Part shown: positions 1-8,889 of the stretch, piece after piece | How the letters are laid out: each line of letters starts with the position of its first letter | Numbering within the stretch: position 1 is the first letter of the stretch | Source of the DNA: Pseudomonadota bacterium | GTDB lineage: Bacteria > Pseudomonadota > Gammaproteobacteria > Burkholderiales > Burkholderiaceae_B | Direction: 5' to 3' | Assembly (NCBI GenBank): GCA_023423975.1 | Contig: JAFAEO010000073.1 | Location: 186,001-250,000, forward strand | Length of the DNA: 64,000 bases | Made by a program: the position numbers and the translations under genes | The notes under the pieces: generated by a model | What the model was told of the DNA's origin: nothing | The model's database searches: none | The model's input: the letters and a program-made list of their open reading frames with translations, nothing else

Positions 1-1206
1 GAAGACAATCTGGTGGATTCGACCCTGCTGGCGGAAAAGGACCGGATTGTTGCACTGGACGCCCATCTGGCCAGCCGACCCGACAATGGAATACAGGAAA
101 GTCAAAACCAGCCTATCAGGCGCTGGGACATCGCCAGTGCCGCTGACGAAAGCCAGCTGCCGTCCCTGTTGCGCAATCTGAATGACGGTGCATACTTCAT
201 GCAGCCGGGCGACGATACCTGGCATGTATTGGTATTTTCTCGCGATCAGGGGAAAACCGTCCTGCTTTACGACGCGACACTCAATGAACAACGCGTCCAT
301 GACTTCGCCCTCATCGTAATCATGGCCGGCATGCTATGCATTGGCTTATCCTATTTCCTGGCACGCGGTGTGTCCCGGCGTGTTACTGACCCGGTGCAAA
401 GCCTGACCCAGACTCTGTCAACCTGGGCGCCGGGCGCCTCGAACCTGTCGCCCAGTCGAAATGATGAAGTGGGACGCCTGATCGAAGCCTTCAACCGGAT
501 GCAGAGCCAGGTTGAAAAATCGATTGCGCAGGAAAAGGAGTTTTCTGCGAACCTGAATCATGAAATCCGCACTCCGCTGACTACGATCCGCACCGATGCT
601 GAACTTGCGCTGGAAGACGCCCTGCTGCATGAGGACACCCGTATGAGACTCAAGCGCACCATCAGCAATGTGGATCTGATCACCGATACACTGGAGAGTA
701 CAGTCCATCTGAAAGCACAGGCACGGCAAGATCCCGAACCGGTCAACCTGCACGATTGCCTTGAAAACGCCTGGAGCACCAGCACCGGTGATGATGAAAA
801 TATAAAATTACAGCTCATTAACCAATTGCTGCCTGGTGAAGTCCTGATCGTCAATCGCTACGCGATGCAGATGATCATGCGCAACCTGATTCGCAATACC
901 CTGGAACATGCGGCCGCCACGACCCTGACGGTCTATTTATCGGGCACGCGCCTGTATTTCGAAGACAACGGCAGGGGCATTGCCCAGGCCGATCTGCCCA
1001 GGATTTTTGAACGATATTACAGTGGACACACGCTCGACGTGCAGATTGCCGACAGCAATAAAGCCATGCCCGACCCTCCCAAGCGGCGCGGGCTTGGTCT
1101 TGCCATTGTGCAGCACATTTGTGAACTCGAACACTGGACCATTCGGGTCGAATCCTCGACCCAGCCAGGCGCATCCATGACGCGATTTATATTGCAGGTG
1201 GCATAG
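1..1206 (+). CDS. Sensor histidine kinase, C-terminal part (5' end outside window)
   Basis: Two-component sensor kinase. The frame is open from base 1, with a GTG at 13 that is probably internal, so the N-terminus and first membrane helix lie upstream. Counting from that GTG there is a short periplasmic segment, a membrane helix at about 98-117, a HAMP linker (about 118-170), the HisKA H-box with phospho-acceptor His183 in NLNHEIRTPLTT, and an HATPase domain with N-box (NLIRNTLEHA), G1 (DNGRGI) and G2 (RGLGLAIV) motifs. The response regulator is not in the window and is probably upstream. The signal cannot be inferred. A 7-bp hairpin (1210-1227) follows the stop without a T-run. Confidence 0.9.
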   Translation, partial: EDNLVDSTLLAEKDRIVALDAHLASRPDNGIQESQNQPIRRWDIASAADESQLPSLLRNLNDGAYFMQPGDDTWHVLVFSRDQGKTVLLYDATLNEQRVHDFALIVIMAGMLCIGLSYFLARGVSRRVTDPVQSLTQTLSTWAPGASNLSPSRNDEVGRLIEAFNRMQSQVEKSIAQEKEFSANLNHEIRTPLTTIRTDAELALEDALLHEDTRMRLKRTISNVDLITDTLESTVHLKAQARQDPEPVNLHDCLENAWSTSTGDDENIKLQLINQLLPGEVLIVNRYAMQMIMRNLIRNTLEHAAATTLTVYLSGTRLYFEDNGRGIAQADLPRIFERYYSGHTLDVQIADSNKAMPDPPKRRGLGLAIVQHICELEHWTIRVESSTQPGASMTRFILQVA

Positions 1207-1302
1207 GTAGTTGATCGCCTGATCAACCATGCCTGTGCTGCGCACATTTGCGGATCCGCCGCAGGCATCCCTGCCGGCGAATCGCAATGCCAAAAACAGG
1301 AA

Positions 1303-1770
1303 CTAACTGTTGCTTTGGTCTTTCAAACGATACACCAGCACCGATGTGTGGGCCAGTGACAGCACTTTGGTTGTCACGCTGCCCAGCAGCAGTCGGGACA
1401 ACCCGCTGCGACCATGACTGGCAATGTAAATAAGATCGCAGGCATTTTCCTTGGCTGCTTCAACAATGCCATCGGCAACGCTGTAGTTGGAAATGATGAG
1501 CGACGTTGCTTTTACATTTGCAGTCTGGGCGCGATCCAGCACCGGTTTCAGATAGGACTCGGCTTCCTTGCGCGCAGCCTCTTCATAGTCGCCGTCGGAA
1601 ATGGCGTAGGAAGCTGCCATGCCGTCAAAGCCGATCAATGTTGAAAACGGTTGTGTCACGTTGATGGCGATGACCTCGGCGCTGTTCTGCCGTGCAAAGC
1701 AAATGCCTGAATTGGCTGCCCGTGCAGAAATGTCCGAACCGTCGATAGGAAGTAGAATTTTATTGAACAT
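1303..1770 (-). CDS. Universal stress protein (UspA family)
   Basis: Single-domain Usp of 155 residues, a cytoplasmic nucleotide-binding stress protein. The N-terminus (MFNKILLPIDGSDIS) and the C-terminal ATP-binding signature (GRSGLSRLLLGSVTTKV) match ATP-binding Usp proteins. The start at 1770 is preceded by AAGGAG at good spacing; an in-frame codon further upstream would add 20 residues unlike the family. The SD lies just after the stop of the DUF442 gene at 1782, so the two are probably co-transcribed and possibly translationally coupled. The specific stress response cannot be read from the sequence. Confidence 0.92.
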   Translation of the reverse strand: MFNKILLPIDGSDISARAANSGICFARQNSAEVIAINVTQPFSTLIGFDGMAASYAISDGDYEEAARKEAESYLKPVLDRAQTANVKATSLIISNYSVADGIVEAAKENACDLIYIASHGRSGLSRLLLGSVTTKVLSLAHTSVLVYRLKDQSNS

Positions 1771-1781
1771 GGTGGGACTCC

Positions 1782-2135
1782 TTAAGACTGCGATGTTTCC
1801 TGTTTGGCCGCATTGTACAGATGCGTGCAACGCGTACCCGAGCGGCAGTACGCCAGAACTGGTGCGGGTAAAGTGTCGAGGTATTGGCGGAAAGCTTTGA
1901 CATCCTCGGGGGTGATGGCGCCACTGACGACGGGCTGGTAAACCACCGTCAGGCCGGCCTGCTCGCCCGCCTTGATGACATCGGCCGAAGCCGGCTGCGA
2001 TTCGCCGCCTTCGTAGTCGGGGCGGTTAATAATGACGCTTTGGTAGCCCGCTGCCTTGACAGCGGCCATGTCTTCTGCGCCCAGTTGGGGGGCTACCGCC
2101 AGCGAGTCACTTAACGGGGTAATGGGTGTTGACAT
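1782..2135 (-). CDS. TIGR01244/DUF442 family phosphatase- or sulfurtransferase-like protein
   Basis: Small protein of 117 residues with the protein-tyrosine-phosphatase-like loop CRSGTR near the C-terminus, the signature of the DUF442 (BLH, beta-lactamase-hydrolase-like) family. Members occur alone or fused to persulfide dioxygenase or rhodanese domains and are linked to sulfide and persulfide metabolism, but the substrate here is unknown. The N-terminal TPLSDSLAVAPQL segment is typical of the family. GAGG precedes the ATG. It is the first gene of a likely two-gene operon with the universal stress protein, 11 nt downstream. Confidence 0.88.
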   Translation of the reverse strand: MSTPITPLSDSLAVAPQLGAEDMAAVKAAGYQSVIINRPDYEGGESQPASADVIKAGEQAGLTVVYQPVVSGAITPEDVKAFRQYLDTLPAPVLAYCRSGTRCTHLYNAAKQETSQS

Positions 2136-2409
2136 ATATCCTCACAGGGTGTCGGGCAGCAACGCATCCCAATAGACAGCGAACCGGAACCCGCACCGAC
2201 AGTTTGATGCCTGGGGCACCGTGATTGAAGATCGCCTGAACTGTTGTCTGCCGCCTTATCACAGTTGCAATACCGTAAAGTAGCGAGGCAGATCGGACAG
2301 CGGCCCGAAATAATTTTATGCCAGTTTAACGCAGCATCTGATACAAATTTACCCTAATCTCTATAAAATAGCATCAGTAATTCCACCACGATCTGATTTA
2401 AAACAGTAA

Positions 2410-2973
2410 ATGACTGATTTCTGCCGCGTTCGTCCTGCAACTGCCCAGGACATTACAGCCATTGCGCAAATTTATGCCTGGCATGTGCAGCACGGCATCG
2501 CCACCTTCGAAGAAACCGTACCTGACCCTGAGCAAATGCTTGAGCGATATGTCCATATCACCACACAGGGTTATCCCTATATCGTGGCGGAAAAAGATGG
2601 CCAAATTATCGGTTATGCCTATGTATCGTCGTTTCGCCCGCGCGTGGCCTATCGCTACACTGTGGAAAACGCTATCTATCTGCGCCATGATCTGGGCCGC
2701 ATGGGTGCGGGCTCCCGATTGCTGGCCGAATTGATCCGGTTGTGCGAGGCCGGTCCCTGGCGCCAGATGATTGCCGTGATCGGCAACAGTGCGAATGCTG
2801 CCTCCATCGGCGTACATCGCAAGGCCGGTTTTGAAATGATCGGCACCCTTCGCGCTACCGGTTTCAAGCACGGCCAGTGGGTCGATACGGTCATGATGCA
2901 GCGCGCCCTGTCGGGCGGCGCGCAGACGCTACCCGATATGACAAGCACGGCTGTCCCGCCCCCTCCCCAATAG
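2410..2973 (+). CDS. GNAT N-acetyltransferase, phosphinothricin acetyltransferase-like
   Basis: GNAT enzyme of 187 residues. It resembles the Pat/MddA group that acetylates phosphinothricin, methionine sulfoximine or methionine sulfone: an N-terminal RPATAQDITAIAQIY motif, FEETVPDPEQM, and the acetyl-CoA-binding region LGRMGAGSRLLAELI, where the usual R/Q-x-x-G-x-G/A is slightly degenerate. The last 20 or so residues are Pro/Thr-rich and outside the fold. No good SD precedes the ATG. It stands alone between a divergent operon and a convergent one, so the neighbours give no hint of substrate. Confidence 0.88.
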   Translation: MTDFCRVRPATAQDITAIAQIYAWHVQHGIATFEETVPDPEQMLERYVHITTQGYPYIVAEKDGQIIGYAYVSSFRPRVAYRYTVENAIYLRHDLGRMGAGSRLLAELIRLCEAGPWRQMIAVIGNSANAASIGVHRKAGFEMIGTLRATGFKHGQWVDTVMMQRALSGGAQTLPDMTSTAVPPPPQ

Positions 2974-3149
2974 GCCCGACGGCCCGCTGCGCCGCGGCTA
3001 CACGCGCACGTTGCCTGACCCCCTGGCCGGCAAGGCATATGCCAGGGTCGCGGTCGCGCTGTGCCACGACCCGCTGCCCAGCAGAGGACCCACGGACTGG
3101 ATCCGGGCGCCAGCCACCGCCTTTATCCCGGACCTGCTCCGTGTCGAAC

Positions 3150-3962
3150 TCAAGTAGGATACCGCACCAGGCGACAGTAGTTCGCAACAAGCAATCGGAC
3201 AAAAGCTTCGCTTTTGAGAAATGCAAATTCGGCTGCGCGCTGGGCGCCGATCGCATCGGCCGCGTCAACGCCGTCGGCCGGGTGACACATAATGACAATC
3301 CGCTCTCCGACATCGGCCAGCCAACCCTGCATATGCTGCTCAAAACGGGCACTGCCGCCAGTCAGCGCGTATACGCCGGCAAAATCGTCGTTATAGGGAA
3401 AATCGATCCGCTGCAGGCGTCGCCGCAGCGCGCTGCTGCCCAGCAATGCAATCAGACGCGCCTTCAATTGCAGCCCCCGGGTCAGCGAAGTATGACGCAT
3501 CGCCGTCGAACGTACCCAGAAATCATCGCAATCATAGCGCCGAATCAACACTTCCATCAGCGCGTCGCGGATTTGCGGAAACTGGTGCACATGCTGATGG
3601 CCATCGAAAAAATCCGGTTCGCGCTTCATATGCTGCTCAAAAAGATCGCATTGGCGTTCAATGGAGTGCACCAGGGCCGCCGGATCCAGCTGGCGCAGCC
3701 AAGCGCGCATGATCAGCGCTGACAGAGGTCGATGAAAAACATTATCCGACCCCAGCTTCTCGGTAAAATTAATATGCAGTCCGATGTCGATATCCAGGCC
3801 ATGCAACCGTTGCGCGCCGTCCGCCCATGCCCCTGCCTGGGTCAGGCAACTGGTGGCGCTGATCCGGCGTTCTGTGGCCAGTTGGCAGACTGCACGATTG
3901 ATGTTGTCGTTCAAACCGAAATCATCAGCGCAGAGGATGACCTGTTTCTTCTTGCGTGCCAT
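3150..3962 (-). CDS. YdjC/ChbG/HpnK family carbohydrate deacetylase
   Basis: Metal-dependent deacetylase of 270 residues from the ChbG/HpnK family, which removes acetyl groups from N-acetylated sugars or sugar-lipids. Metal-binding landmarks are visible: the DDFG motif at about residues 13-16, and the HQHVHQFP motif in the middle. AGGAA precedes the ATG. It lies about 75 nt downstream of a polyprenyl-phosphate-type glycosyltransferase on the same strand. That pairing recalls membrane glycan or hopanoid/lipid A modification operons, so the substrate may be a lipid-linked GlcNAc-type sugar (inference). Confidence 0.87.
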   Translation of the reverse strand: MARKKKQVILCADDFGLNDNINRAVCQLATERRISATSCLTQAGAWADGAQRLHGLDIDIGLHINFTEKLGSDNVFHRPLSALIMRAWLRQLDPAALVHSIERQCDLFEQHMKREPDFFDGHQHVHQFPQIRDALMEVLIRRYDCDDFWVRSTAMRHTSLTRGLQLKARLIALLGSSALRRRLQRIDFPYNDDFAGVYALTGGSARFEQHMQGWLADVGERIVIMCHPADGVDAADAIGAQRAAEFAFLKSEAFVRLLVANYCRLVRYPT

Positions 3963-4035
3963 AGTGCTTCCTATCCCGGCTTATTGTGTCGGATGAACAA
4001 GTGCCAACACTCCATCCTATCAGACAATACGGATG

Positions 4036-5178
4036 TCATAAACCGCCAGACAGCTCCCCTGCCCTGGCAACGGTGTCTGCAGCCTTAAGGCGAGGATCGA
4101 ACACGCGCGGGGAATCCTTGGCCAGCCCCTGCCCCATATGCCGGCTCGCAATATAAAGCGGCCGGCTTTTTACCTCTTCATAAATATGCGCTACATATTC
4201 GCCCACCATACCAACCGAAATCAGGATAATGCCCGCAAAGAAACTTTCAGCGACAATCAGCGTGGAATAGCCGCGCACCGGATTGCCGATCATCACATAT
4301 TCGAATATGACGTAAAGGCCATACAGAAGAGCCAGACCCGCCAGTAACATGCCGCTGAACATCGCCATCCGCAACGGCCATGTCGTAAACGCAGTCAACC
4401 CCTGCAGAGCATGGCCGACAAGGCGAAACAGGCTGAACCGGGATGCGCCAAAGCGTCGTTCATCGGGCTGGTAATAGACCGCTTGCGTGCGAAAGCCAAC
4501 CCAGGCGTACAAGCCCTTCATAAAGCGCGTACGCTCGGGCAATTGGCACAAGGCCTGCACCACCTTGCGGTCCATCAGCCGGAAATCACAGGCATCAGGC
4601 TCTATCCGAATTTTGCCCGTACCCTTCATCAGAAAATAGAATAAGCGCGTGCCAATGCGCTTGAGCAGCCGCTCGTCGGAACGCGCCTCGCGTACCGCGT
4701 AGACCATATCGGCGCCCTGCTCCCAATGCGCAACCATGCGGGCAATCAGCGCGGGCGGGTGCTGCAGATCTGCGTCCAGCGTGACCACGACTTCACCCAG
4801 AGCCAGATCCAGTCCGGCGCTCAGCGCGGCCTCCTTGCCAAAATTGCGCGACAATTGCAGATAGCGCACCCGGCTGTCGCGCTGACAGAAATCGTTCATG
4901 AAATCCTCCGTATCGTCAGCGCTGCCATCGTCAACCACGATAATTTCCCAGCAGGCAAAGGCATCACGCAGCAACACAATCAGCATAGGCAGGAGGATAC
5001 GCAGGCTGCGCGCCTCATTCAATGCAGGAATCACACAACTGGCCGATACCTCTGCAGCGTTGCGTATTTTCTCTACAGGCGCCTGCGCCGCAGACACGCC
5101 ATTGGCAATCGCCCGCTGGTCGCCATGGCGCTCTTGCGGATCAAACCGCCTATCTCGGAATATGGTGTGCACGGTCAT
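4036..5178 (-). CDS. Family 2 glycosyltransferase, ArnC/GtrB-like, membrane-anchored
   Basis: Inverting GT-A glycosyltransferase of 380 residues that probably transfers a sugar to undecaprenyl phosphate at the inner membrane. After about 45 polar residues the catalytic domain begins (SCVIPALNEARSL), followed by VVDDGSADDT and the metal-binding LDADLQHPP. Two C-terminal membrane helices (TWPLRMAMFSGMLLAGLALL and AESFFAGIILISVGMVGEYV) match the dolichol-phosphate-mannose-synthase/GtrB layout. The first ATG has only a weak SD, so the polar N-terminal extension may be shorter. It is followed by the YdjC-type deacetylase, and the two probably act on the same lipid-linked sugar. Confidence 0.9.
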   Translation of the reverse strand: MTVHTIFRDRRFDPQERHGDQRAIANGVSAAQAPVEKIRNAAEVSASCVIPALNEARSLRILLPMLIVLLRDAFACWEIIVVDDGSADDTEDFMNDFCQRDSRVRYLQLSRNFGKEAALSAGLDLALGEVVVTLDADLQHPPALIARMVAHWEQGADMVYAVREARSDERLLKRIGTRLFYFLMKGTGKIRIEPDACDFRLMDRKVVQALCQLPERTRFMKGLYAWVGFRTQAVYYQPDERRFGASRFSLFRLVGHALQGLTAFTTWPLRMAMFSGMLLAGLALLYGLYVIFEYVMIGNPVRGYSTLIVAESFFAGIILISVGMVGEYVAHIYEEVKSRPLYIASRHMGQGLAKDSPRVFDPRLKAADTVARAGELSGGL

Positions 5179-5224
5179 CCTGGTGGGTAATAGCGCAGAA
5201 AACCAGACTATATGACCCTGGACG

Positions 5225-5344
5225 TTAAATTTCCGTGAAATTGGCGACTGCGGCTATCACACCAGCAAAGAGCACCGGGGCCAGCACAAGAAGGATTGGG
5301 CGCATGGCAACAAGAGATAACGCGCAAGCGGCAAGAAGCAGCAT
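5225..5344 (-). CDS. Possible 39-residue hydrophobic small protein
   Basis: Between dnaQ and the glycosyltransferase gene the minus strand can encode a 39-residue, almost entirely hydrophobic peptide (MLLLAACALSLVAMRPILLV at its start, ending FTEI) that would form one or two membrane helices. An internal ATG would give 26 residues. No convincing SD precedes either ATG, and an upstream 9-bp hairpin (5362-5383) would sit in the leader. It could be a real membrane micropeptide or a chance reading frame. Confidence 0.25.
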   Translation of the reverse strand: MLLLAACALSLVAMRPILLVLAPVLFAGVIAAVANFTEI

Positions 5345-5361
5345 TGCATTCAACACTGCGG

Positions 5362-5383
5362 GTCAGCGCCACCAGGCGCTGAC
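5362..5383. repeat. Perfect 9-bp inverted repeat downstream of dnaQ
   Basis: GTCAGCGCC-ACCA-GGCGCTGAC forms a perfect 9-bp hairpin with a 4-nt loop, about 40 nt after the dnaQ stop on the minus strand. No T-run follows on either strand, so it is at best a weak or Rho-assisted terminator; a regulatory hairpin is equally possible. Confidence 0.5.
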
Positions 5384-5423
5384 GCGTCCATAGCGTTACA
5401 AAGCAGGTTACAGGAACAGGAGC

Positions 5424-6149
5424 TCAGGCAGCAGGCGCGGGTTCTGTCAGTTTACGCCACAAGCTTAAACCACCCGCCGCCTGGTCCAGCCCATCCAGAT
5501 AAGCAGTATGTTCGGCCAGCTCGATCTCGGTGGCTGCTTCGACCCGCAAAACAGAGGCGTCAAATTGCGCCACTACCGGCTGACCTTCCTGCTGACGAGG
5601 CTGATCGCTGTGCTCCATGACCAGGCCAAACTGCCCCCGGGTCATGGCCAGCCATACCTCAGCCAGCAACTCGGCATCCAGCAAGGCGCCGTGCAGTGTG
5701 CGATGGGCATTGGACACACCCAGGCGCTCGCACAGCATATCCAGACTATTGCGTTTGCCCGGATATTGCTCGCGCGCCATGGCCAGCGTATCATGAATCG
5801 CAGCCACGGTTTCGATCTGCGGCATGCCCAGGCGCCCGAATTCCGCATTCAAAAACTTCACGTCAAACGCGGCATTATGAATATAGATTTCAGTGCCTTT
5901 CAGATACTCGAAAATGCGCGCCGCTTCGTCTTCAAAGCGGTTGAACTGCGACAGAAACTCGGTGGTCAGCCCGTGAACTTCCAGCGCGCCGGGCGAACTG
6001 TCGCGGTCAGGATTGAAATAAATATGAAGATTATTGCCGGTGAACTGGCGGTCGATGAGTTCGACGCATCCCAGTTCAACCATCCGGTCGCCTTCAGCCG
6101 GGTCAAAGCCCGTGGTTTCGGTATCAAGAATTACTATTCTATTAGCCAT
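5424..6149 (-). CDS. dnaQ: DNA polymerase III epsilon subunit (3'-5' proofreading exonuclease)
   Basis: Proofreading subunit of the replicative polymerase, 241 residues. All DEDDh exonuclease motifs are present: ExoI DTETTG near the N-terminus, ExoII HNAAFDVKFLN, and ExoIII HGALLDAELLAEV with the catalytic His. The start is placed at 6149 (MANRIVILDTETTG) because the earlier in-frame ATG at 6167 lies inside the SD (ATGAGGTGG). In E. coli dnaQ is divergent from rnhA; here rnhA lies about 9.3 kb away beyond fabI and a T6SS module. Confidence 0.96.
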   Translation of the reverse strand: MANRIVILDTETTGFDPAEGDRMVELGCVELIDRQFTGNNLHIYFNPDRDSSPGALEVHGLTTEFLSQFNRFEDEAARIFEYLKGTEIYIHNAAFDVKFLNAEFGRLGMPQIETVAAIHDTLAMAREQYPGKRNSLDMLCERLGVSNAHRTLHGALLDAELLAEVWLAMTRGQFGLVMEHSDQPRQQEGQPVVAQFDASVLRVEAATEIELAEHTAYLDGLDQAAGGLSLWRKLTEPAPAA

Positions 6150-6430
6150 AATCTGTAACCACCTCATTCCTTAACTTTGAGATTTCTTCGCCATTTTGCC
6201 TTGAAAGATATCACATAAAATAGCATTTTCCACCAGAAATCATGGCCTACCAGCAAAACAAAACGGTCAAAATTGTCCAGAATGTGCAACGGAAATATTA
6301 TTTTCAACCTCTTTGTCAAAATCGATTGGAACGAGAGGGAATTGACTTGTCATACTACCGTTTATATAGGAACGAATTGGCCAGACTATGATTGTTAGAT
6401 ATTTCTTTTATCTTCAGCAGTGGAAGGCCA

Positions 6431-7093
6431 TTAAGGATCAGGCAACAAATCCATAATATTCAAATCTCGCCCATCTAGCTTATAGTGGGTCCGTAGTGGT
6501 TGCTCTAGATCCAAAAGATTGAGATAGTTTTCACGCCCTTTACCTGATTGCGCCATTTCAATTTCCTCAAGCAATTCGGGTTCAAGATCAGGTATGCCAA
6601 GCGCTTCGGTCAGCAATTTTCTCGAACGGGGTTCATCATAATATAGATTCAGAAATGCGTTTAAACCGGGGTCAGGAAATAGAATGGCACCAAGAATTGT
6701 ATATCCCAAGATACCGCTTTGGCGCCTATCCAGTTTTCCCTCCAGTGCCGCATGAACTACTTTCTCCTGTATTTTGAATAGCCGATCTTGTGGAAGCTTT
6801 TGTATGGATAAGCTAGCCATCACACGGTCATCAAGATTTGCATCTTCATCAACGATCAATTTTTCAGCATAATCAGCGTAACGATTAGAATTATTGAAAT
6901 AAAACAAAAAATCGGGCGTAAAAATCTGCCCCATATAAAATACGCTACCATCGTTGGTGCTTAATGCGATTTTATGAATATCAATTTTATAAGATTCGAA
7001 AGAATGTATCTTAGCCATCACAGTGCCAATTTGCAGAAAAGTTACTATAAAACTGTATAGCAGAAAATGAATAGAGACCCTTTTAATGTCCAT
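6431..7093 (-). CDS. Exported protein, candidate immunity protein of the adjacent T6SS effector
   Basis: Unrecognised protein of 220 residues with an N-terminal signal peptide (MDIKRVSIHFLLYSFIVTFL, cleavage probably after VMA), implying a periplasmic location. The rest is acidic and Leu-rich without a family I recognise. Its start overlaps the stop of the amidase-like effector gene by about 11 nt, the usual coupled arrangement of T6SS effector-immunity pairs, and periplasmic export suits protection against a cell-wall-targeting toxin. An ATG at 7141 would add 16 residues before the signal sequence. The gene is clearly AT-richer than the flanking housekeeping genes. The immunity role is inferred from position and export. 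Confidence 0.7.
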   Translation of the reverse strand: MDIKRVSIHFLLYSFIVTFLQIGTVMAKIHSFESYKIDIHKIALSTNDGSVFYMGQIFTPDFLFYFNNSNRYADYAEKLIVDEDANLDDRVMASLSIQKLPQDRLFKIQEKVVHAALEGKLDRRQSGILGYTILGAILFPDPGLNAFLNLYYDEPRSRKLLTEALGIPDLEPELLEEIEMAQSGKGRENYLNLLDLEQPLRTHYKLDGRDLNIMDLLPDP

Positions 7094-7919
7094 ACCTTCT
7101 AAATACTGCGGTTTTATGAGTAAGCAGAGTTTTAGCATCATACGGCCATTCTTTCCGACTCACTGTGAACTCACCTGCACTGATCGTTGTCCATGGAAGA
7201 CGCATTGTGATCTGATGAATTCCCACTGATAAAGTGTAGTCCCTTTCCGCAGAATTCGGCTCCGGACCGGCGACGATACCGACATGACCACTTGCACCTA
7301 ACGCGACGAGTGCAGGTGCTGAAACAATATCACCAATACGAGGCGTTTTCACGATCTGCCAATTTACGATGGCATGATCAGGATCCCCCCAATGTCCTGC
7401 CAATGGCGGTAATGTGTCAGTACGAAACTTGGTCCATGACCTGCGTTGCCAACGAGGCACTTCATATCCCGAACCTGTGGCCATCTGATATACAAACAGA
7501 TTGCACTTATTAGTCGCAATTGAAAAAGGCATTCCACTATCAGTACGATCAGCCGCTTTCGCCCAATCTGCAGAGCCAACTTTACTCTCGGCCAGTTCGA
7601 CTAGCCTTGGCTTCGGCGCTTCATATACCGCGGTAATTTTATACTTTCCAACTTTGAGCTTATCAAACACAGCAATACCACTTGCGTCCGTTTCCTTGCA
7701 TTCTTTTGACGGACCATCCAATTTGACAGTAACTCCTTCAATTGGGAAGTTAGGTGGGGCCTCCAAATCGCCGTCTTGAACAGGATTGGACAATTCTTTA
7801 CCACCCACTGGTCTCCCGTAACGAATGAGCACTTTCAGTGTTGCTTCGCATTCAACACAAATCTTTGTGGGATCCTCATTTCGCATGACAGGAGATAGAA
7901 CCATTTGATTCTTGGTCAT
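7083..7919 (-). CDS. Putative T6SS effector with Cys/His (CHAP/NlpC-like) amidase domain
   Basis: 278-residue protein, third gene of the vgrG-DUF4123 operon. Its ATG overlaps the DUF4123 stop as ATGA. Residues 20-100 hold a CxxC pair (Cys21, Cys24) and a transthyretin/SpaA-like beta region (GVTVKLDGP, then FDKLKVGKYKITAVYEA). Residues 130-275 look like a papain-fold peptidoglycan amidase: Cys139 in NKCNLFVYQMA, the PRIGDIVS turn, and His212 in GHVGIVAGP, the order seen in CHAP/NlpC-P60 enzymes. No signal peptide is present, consistent with delivery by VgrG. Target and bond cleaved are inferred. The AT-rich composition suggests horizontal acquisition. Confidence 0.8.
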   Translation of the reverse strand: MTKNQMVLSPVMRNEDPTKICVECEATLKVLIRYGRPVGGKELSNPVQDGDLEAPPNFPIEGVTVKLDGPSKECKETDASGIAVFDKLKVGKYKITAVYEAPKPRLVELAESKVGSADWAKAADRTDSGMPFSIATNKCNLFVYQMATGSGYEVPRWQRRSWTKFRTDTLPPLAGHWGDPDHAIVNWQIVKTPRIGDIVSAPALVALGASGHVGIVAGPEPNSAERDYTLSVGIHQITMRLPWTTISAGEFTVSRKEWPYDAKTLLTHKTAVFRRYGH

Positions 7920-8881
7920 TGAAAAATCCTACTCTTTCTGTTTCGCTCACGAACGCGGTTATGTTTTTCGCTTCGCTCATCAAGTCGAGCGCAACGCATC
8001 AGAAAAGCAGTTTTCCGATTTGGACTGGCTTTTTTGTCATCGAACCATGTCCGAATACGTTTATCAGCAGCCACTTCTCCGTTACTTCGTATGTATAGAT
8101 ATGCCCATCGAGCAAGTGCTCGTTCTGTCGTTAGTCCTAATTCACGTCCGCTTAATTCACTTTTCTCAATTTCCGCAATGAGTCGCTGTCTTTCCATTTT
8201 TGCAATGGTATTTGGTGAAACTGATGTGAGATAACGTGCGATACGATTGTGAGAGGTTTTCTGACGTGCTAAAGCAATGCCGTTGGCTTGTTCTATACTG
8301 ATTTTCAACATTCCCTTTGTCGGAATGGTTTCCTTTTCCACTGGTTTTATTTTGTGTAATCCCCCGACGTCCAATGCATACGTTACGATTGACGTAGCCG
8401 GACCCAATACACGATTGAACTGGCCCATATTTAAATTTTGTAATACTTGCGTGAAAACCACTGGATCCCAATGTCTAAACAATACGCGTGTATCTCGAAT
8501 AACGTGCTGCTCCGCAGCTGCTTTATAAGGGTATATGACGTGGTTGATAGATCTCAAATGTCTATATATATCGGCATCCCCGGTTTCACAGGCCCAGAAT
8601 ACAGCTGCTGGTTTCCAACCAATTAGAGTGAGAACTCTCTTTACTTCAGGCTCACTTCTTAAAGGTATGAACCACGGCCCGGCTTTCTCAACTTCCTTAT
8701 CAGCATGATCAAGAAAGAGTGAGCGGTGGTTTAAGTCTGCGTCTCGAAGCAAAGTGGGCAAATCGTCATAAAGAGCGCCATCCATTACGGCATAGAGTGC
8801 AGGTAACAATTCAAGCAGCGTTTCAGCGAGCCCAGGGGGAGCCAAGGGCAATGTTTGCGAGCGATGAATATGGGCTGTCAT
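7916..8881 (-). CDS. DUF4123 protein, T6SS effector adaptor/chaperone
   Basis: 321-residue protein lying between vgrG (8 nt upstream) and the effector gene (ATGA overlap). The N-terminal half has the DUF4123 pattern: LPALYAVMDGALYDDLPTLL, the LFL-DHADKEVEKAGPWFIPL core, and a later FRHWDPVVF segment. DUF4123 (TEC/Tap-1) proteins bind a specific cargo and load it on the matching VgrG tip; they are not themselves toxins. The C-terminal third is basic, ending RNRKSRIFQ, and may bind the cargo. Composition is AT-rich like the downstream genes. Confidence 0.85.
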   Translation of the reverse strand: MTAHIHRSQTLPLAPPGLAETLLELLPALYAVMDGALYDDLPTLLRDADLNHRSLFLDHADKEVEKAGPWFIPLRSEPEVKRVLTLIGWKPAAVFWACETGDADIYRHLRSINHVIYPYKAAAEQHVIRDTRVLFRHWDPVVFTQVLQNLNMGQFNRVLGPATSIVTYALDVGGLHKIKPVEKETIPTKGMLKISIEQANGIALARQKTSHNRIARYLTSVSPNTIAKMERQRLIAEIEKSELSGRELGLTTERALARWAYLYIRSNGEVAADKRIRTWFDDKKASPNRKTAFLMRCARLDERSEKHNRVRERNRKSRIFQ

Positions 8882-8889
8882 CTACTGCA

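Noticed and set aside
13..1206. GTG at 13 as the true histidine kinase start
   Set aside because: The frame is open to base 1 and the first membrane helix is missing, so the real start lies outside the window.
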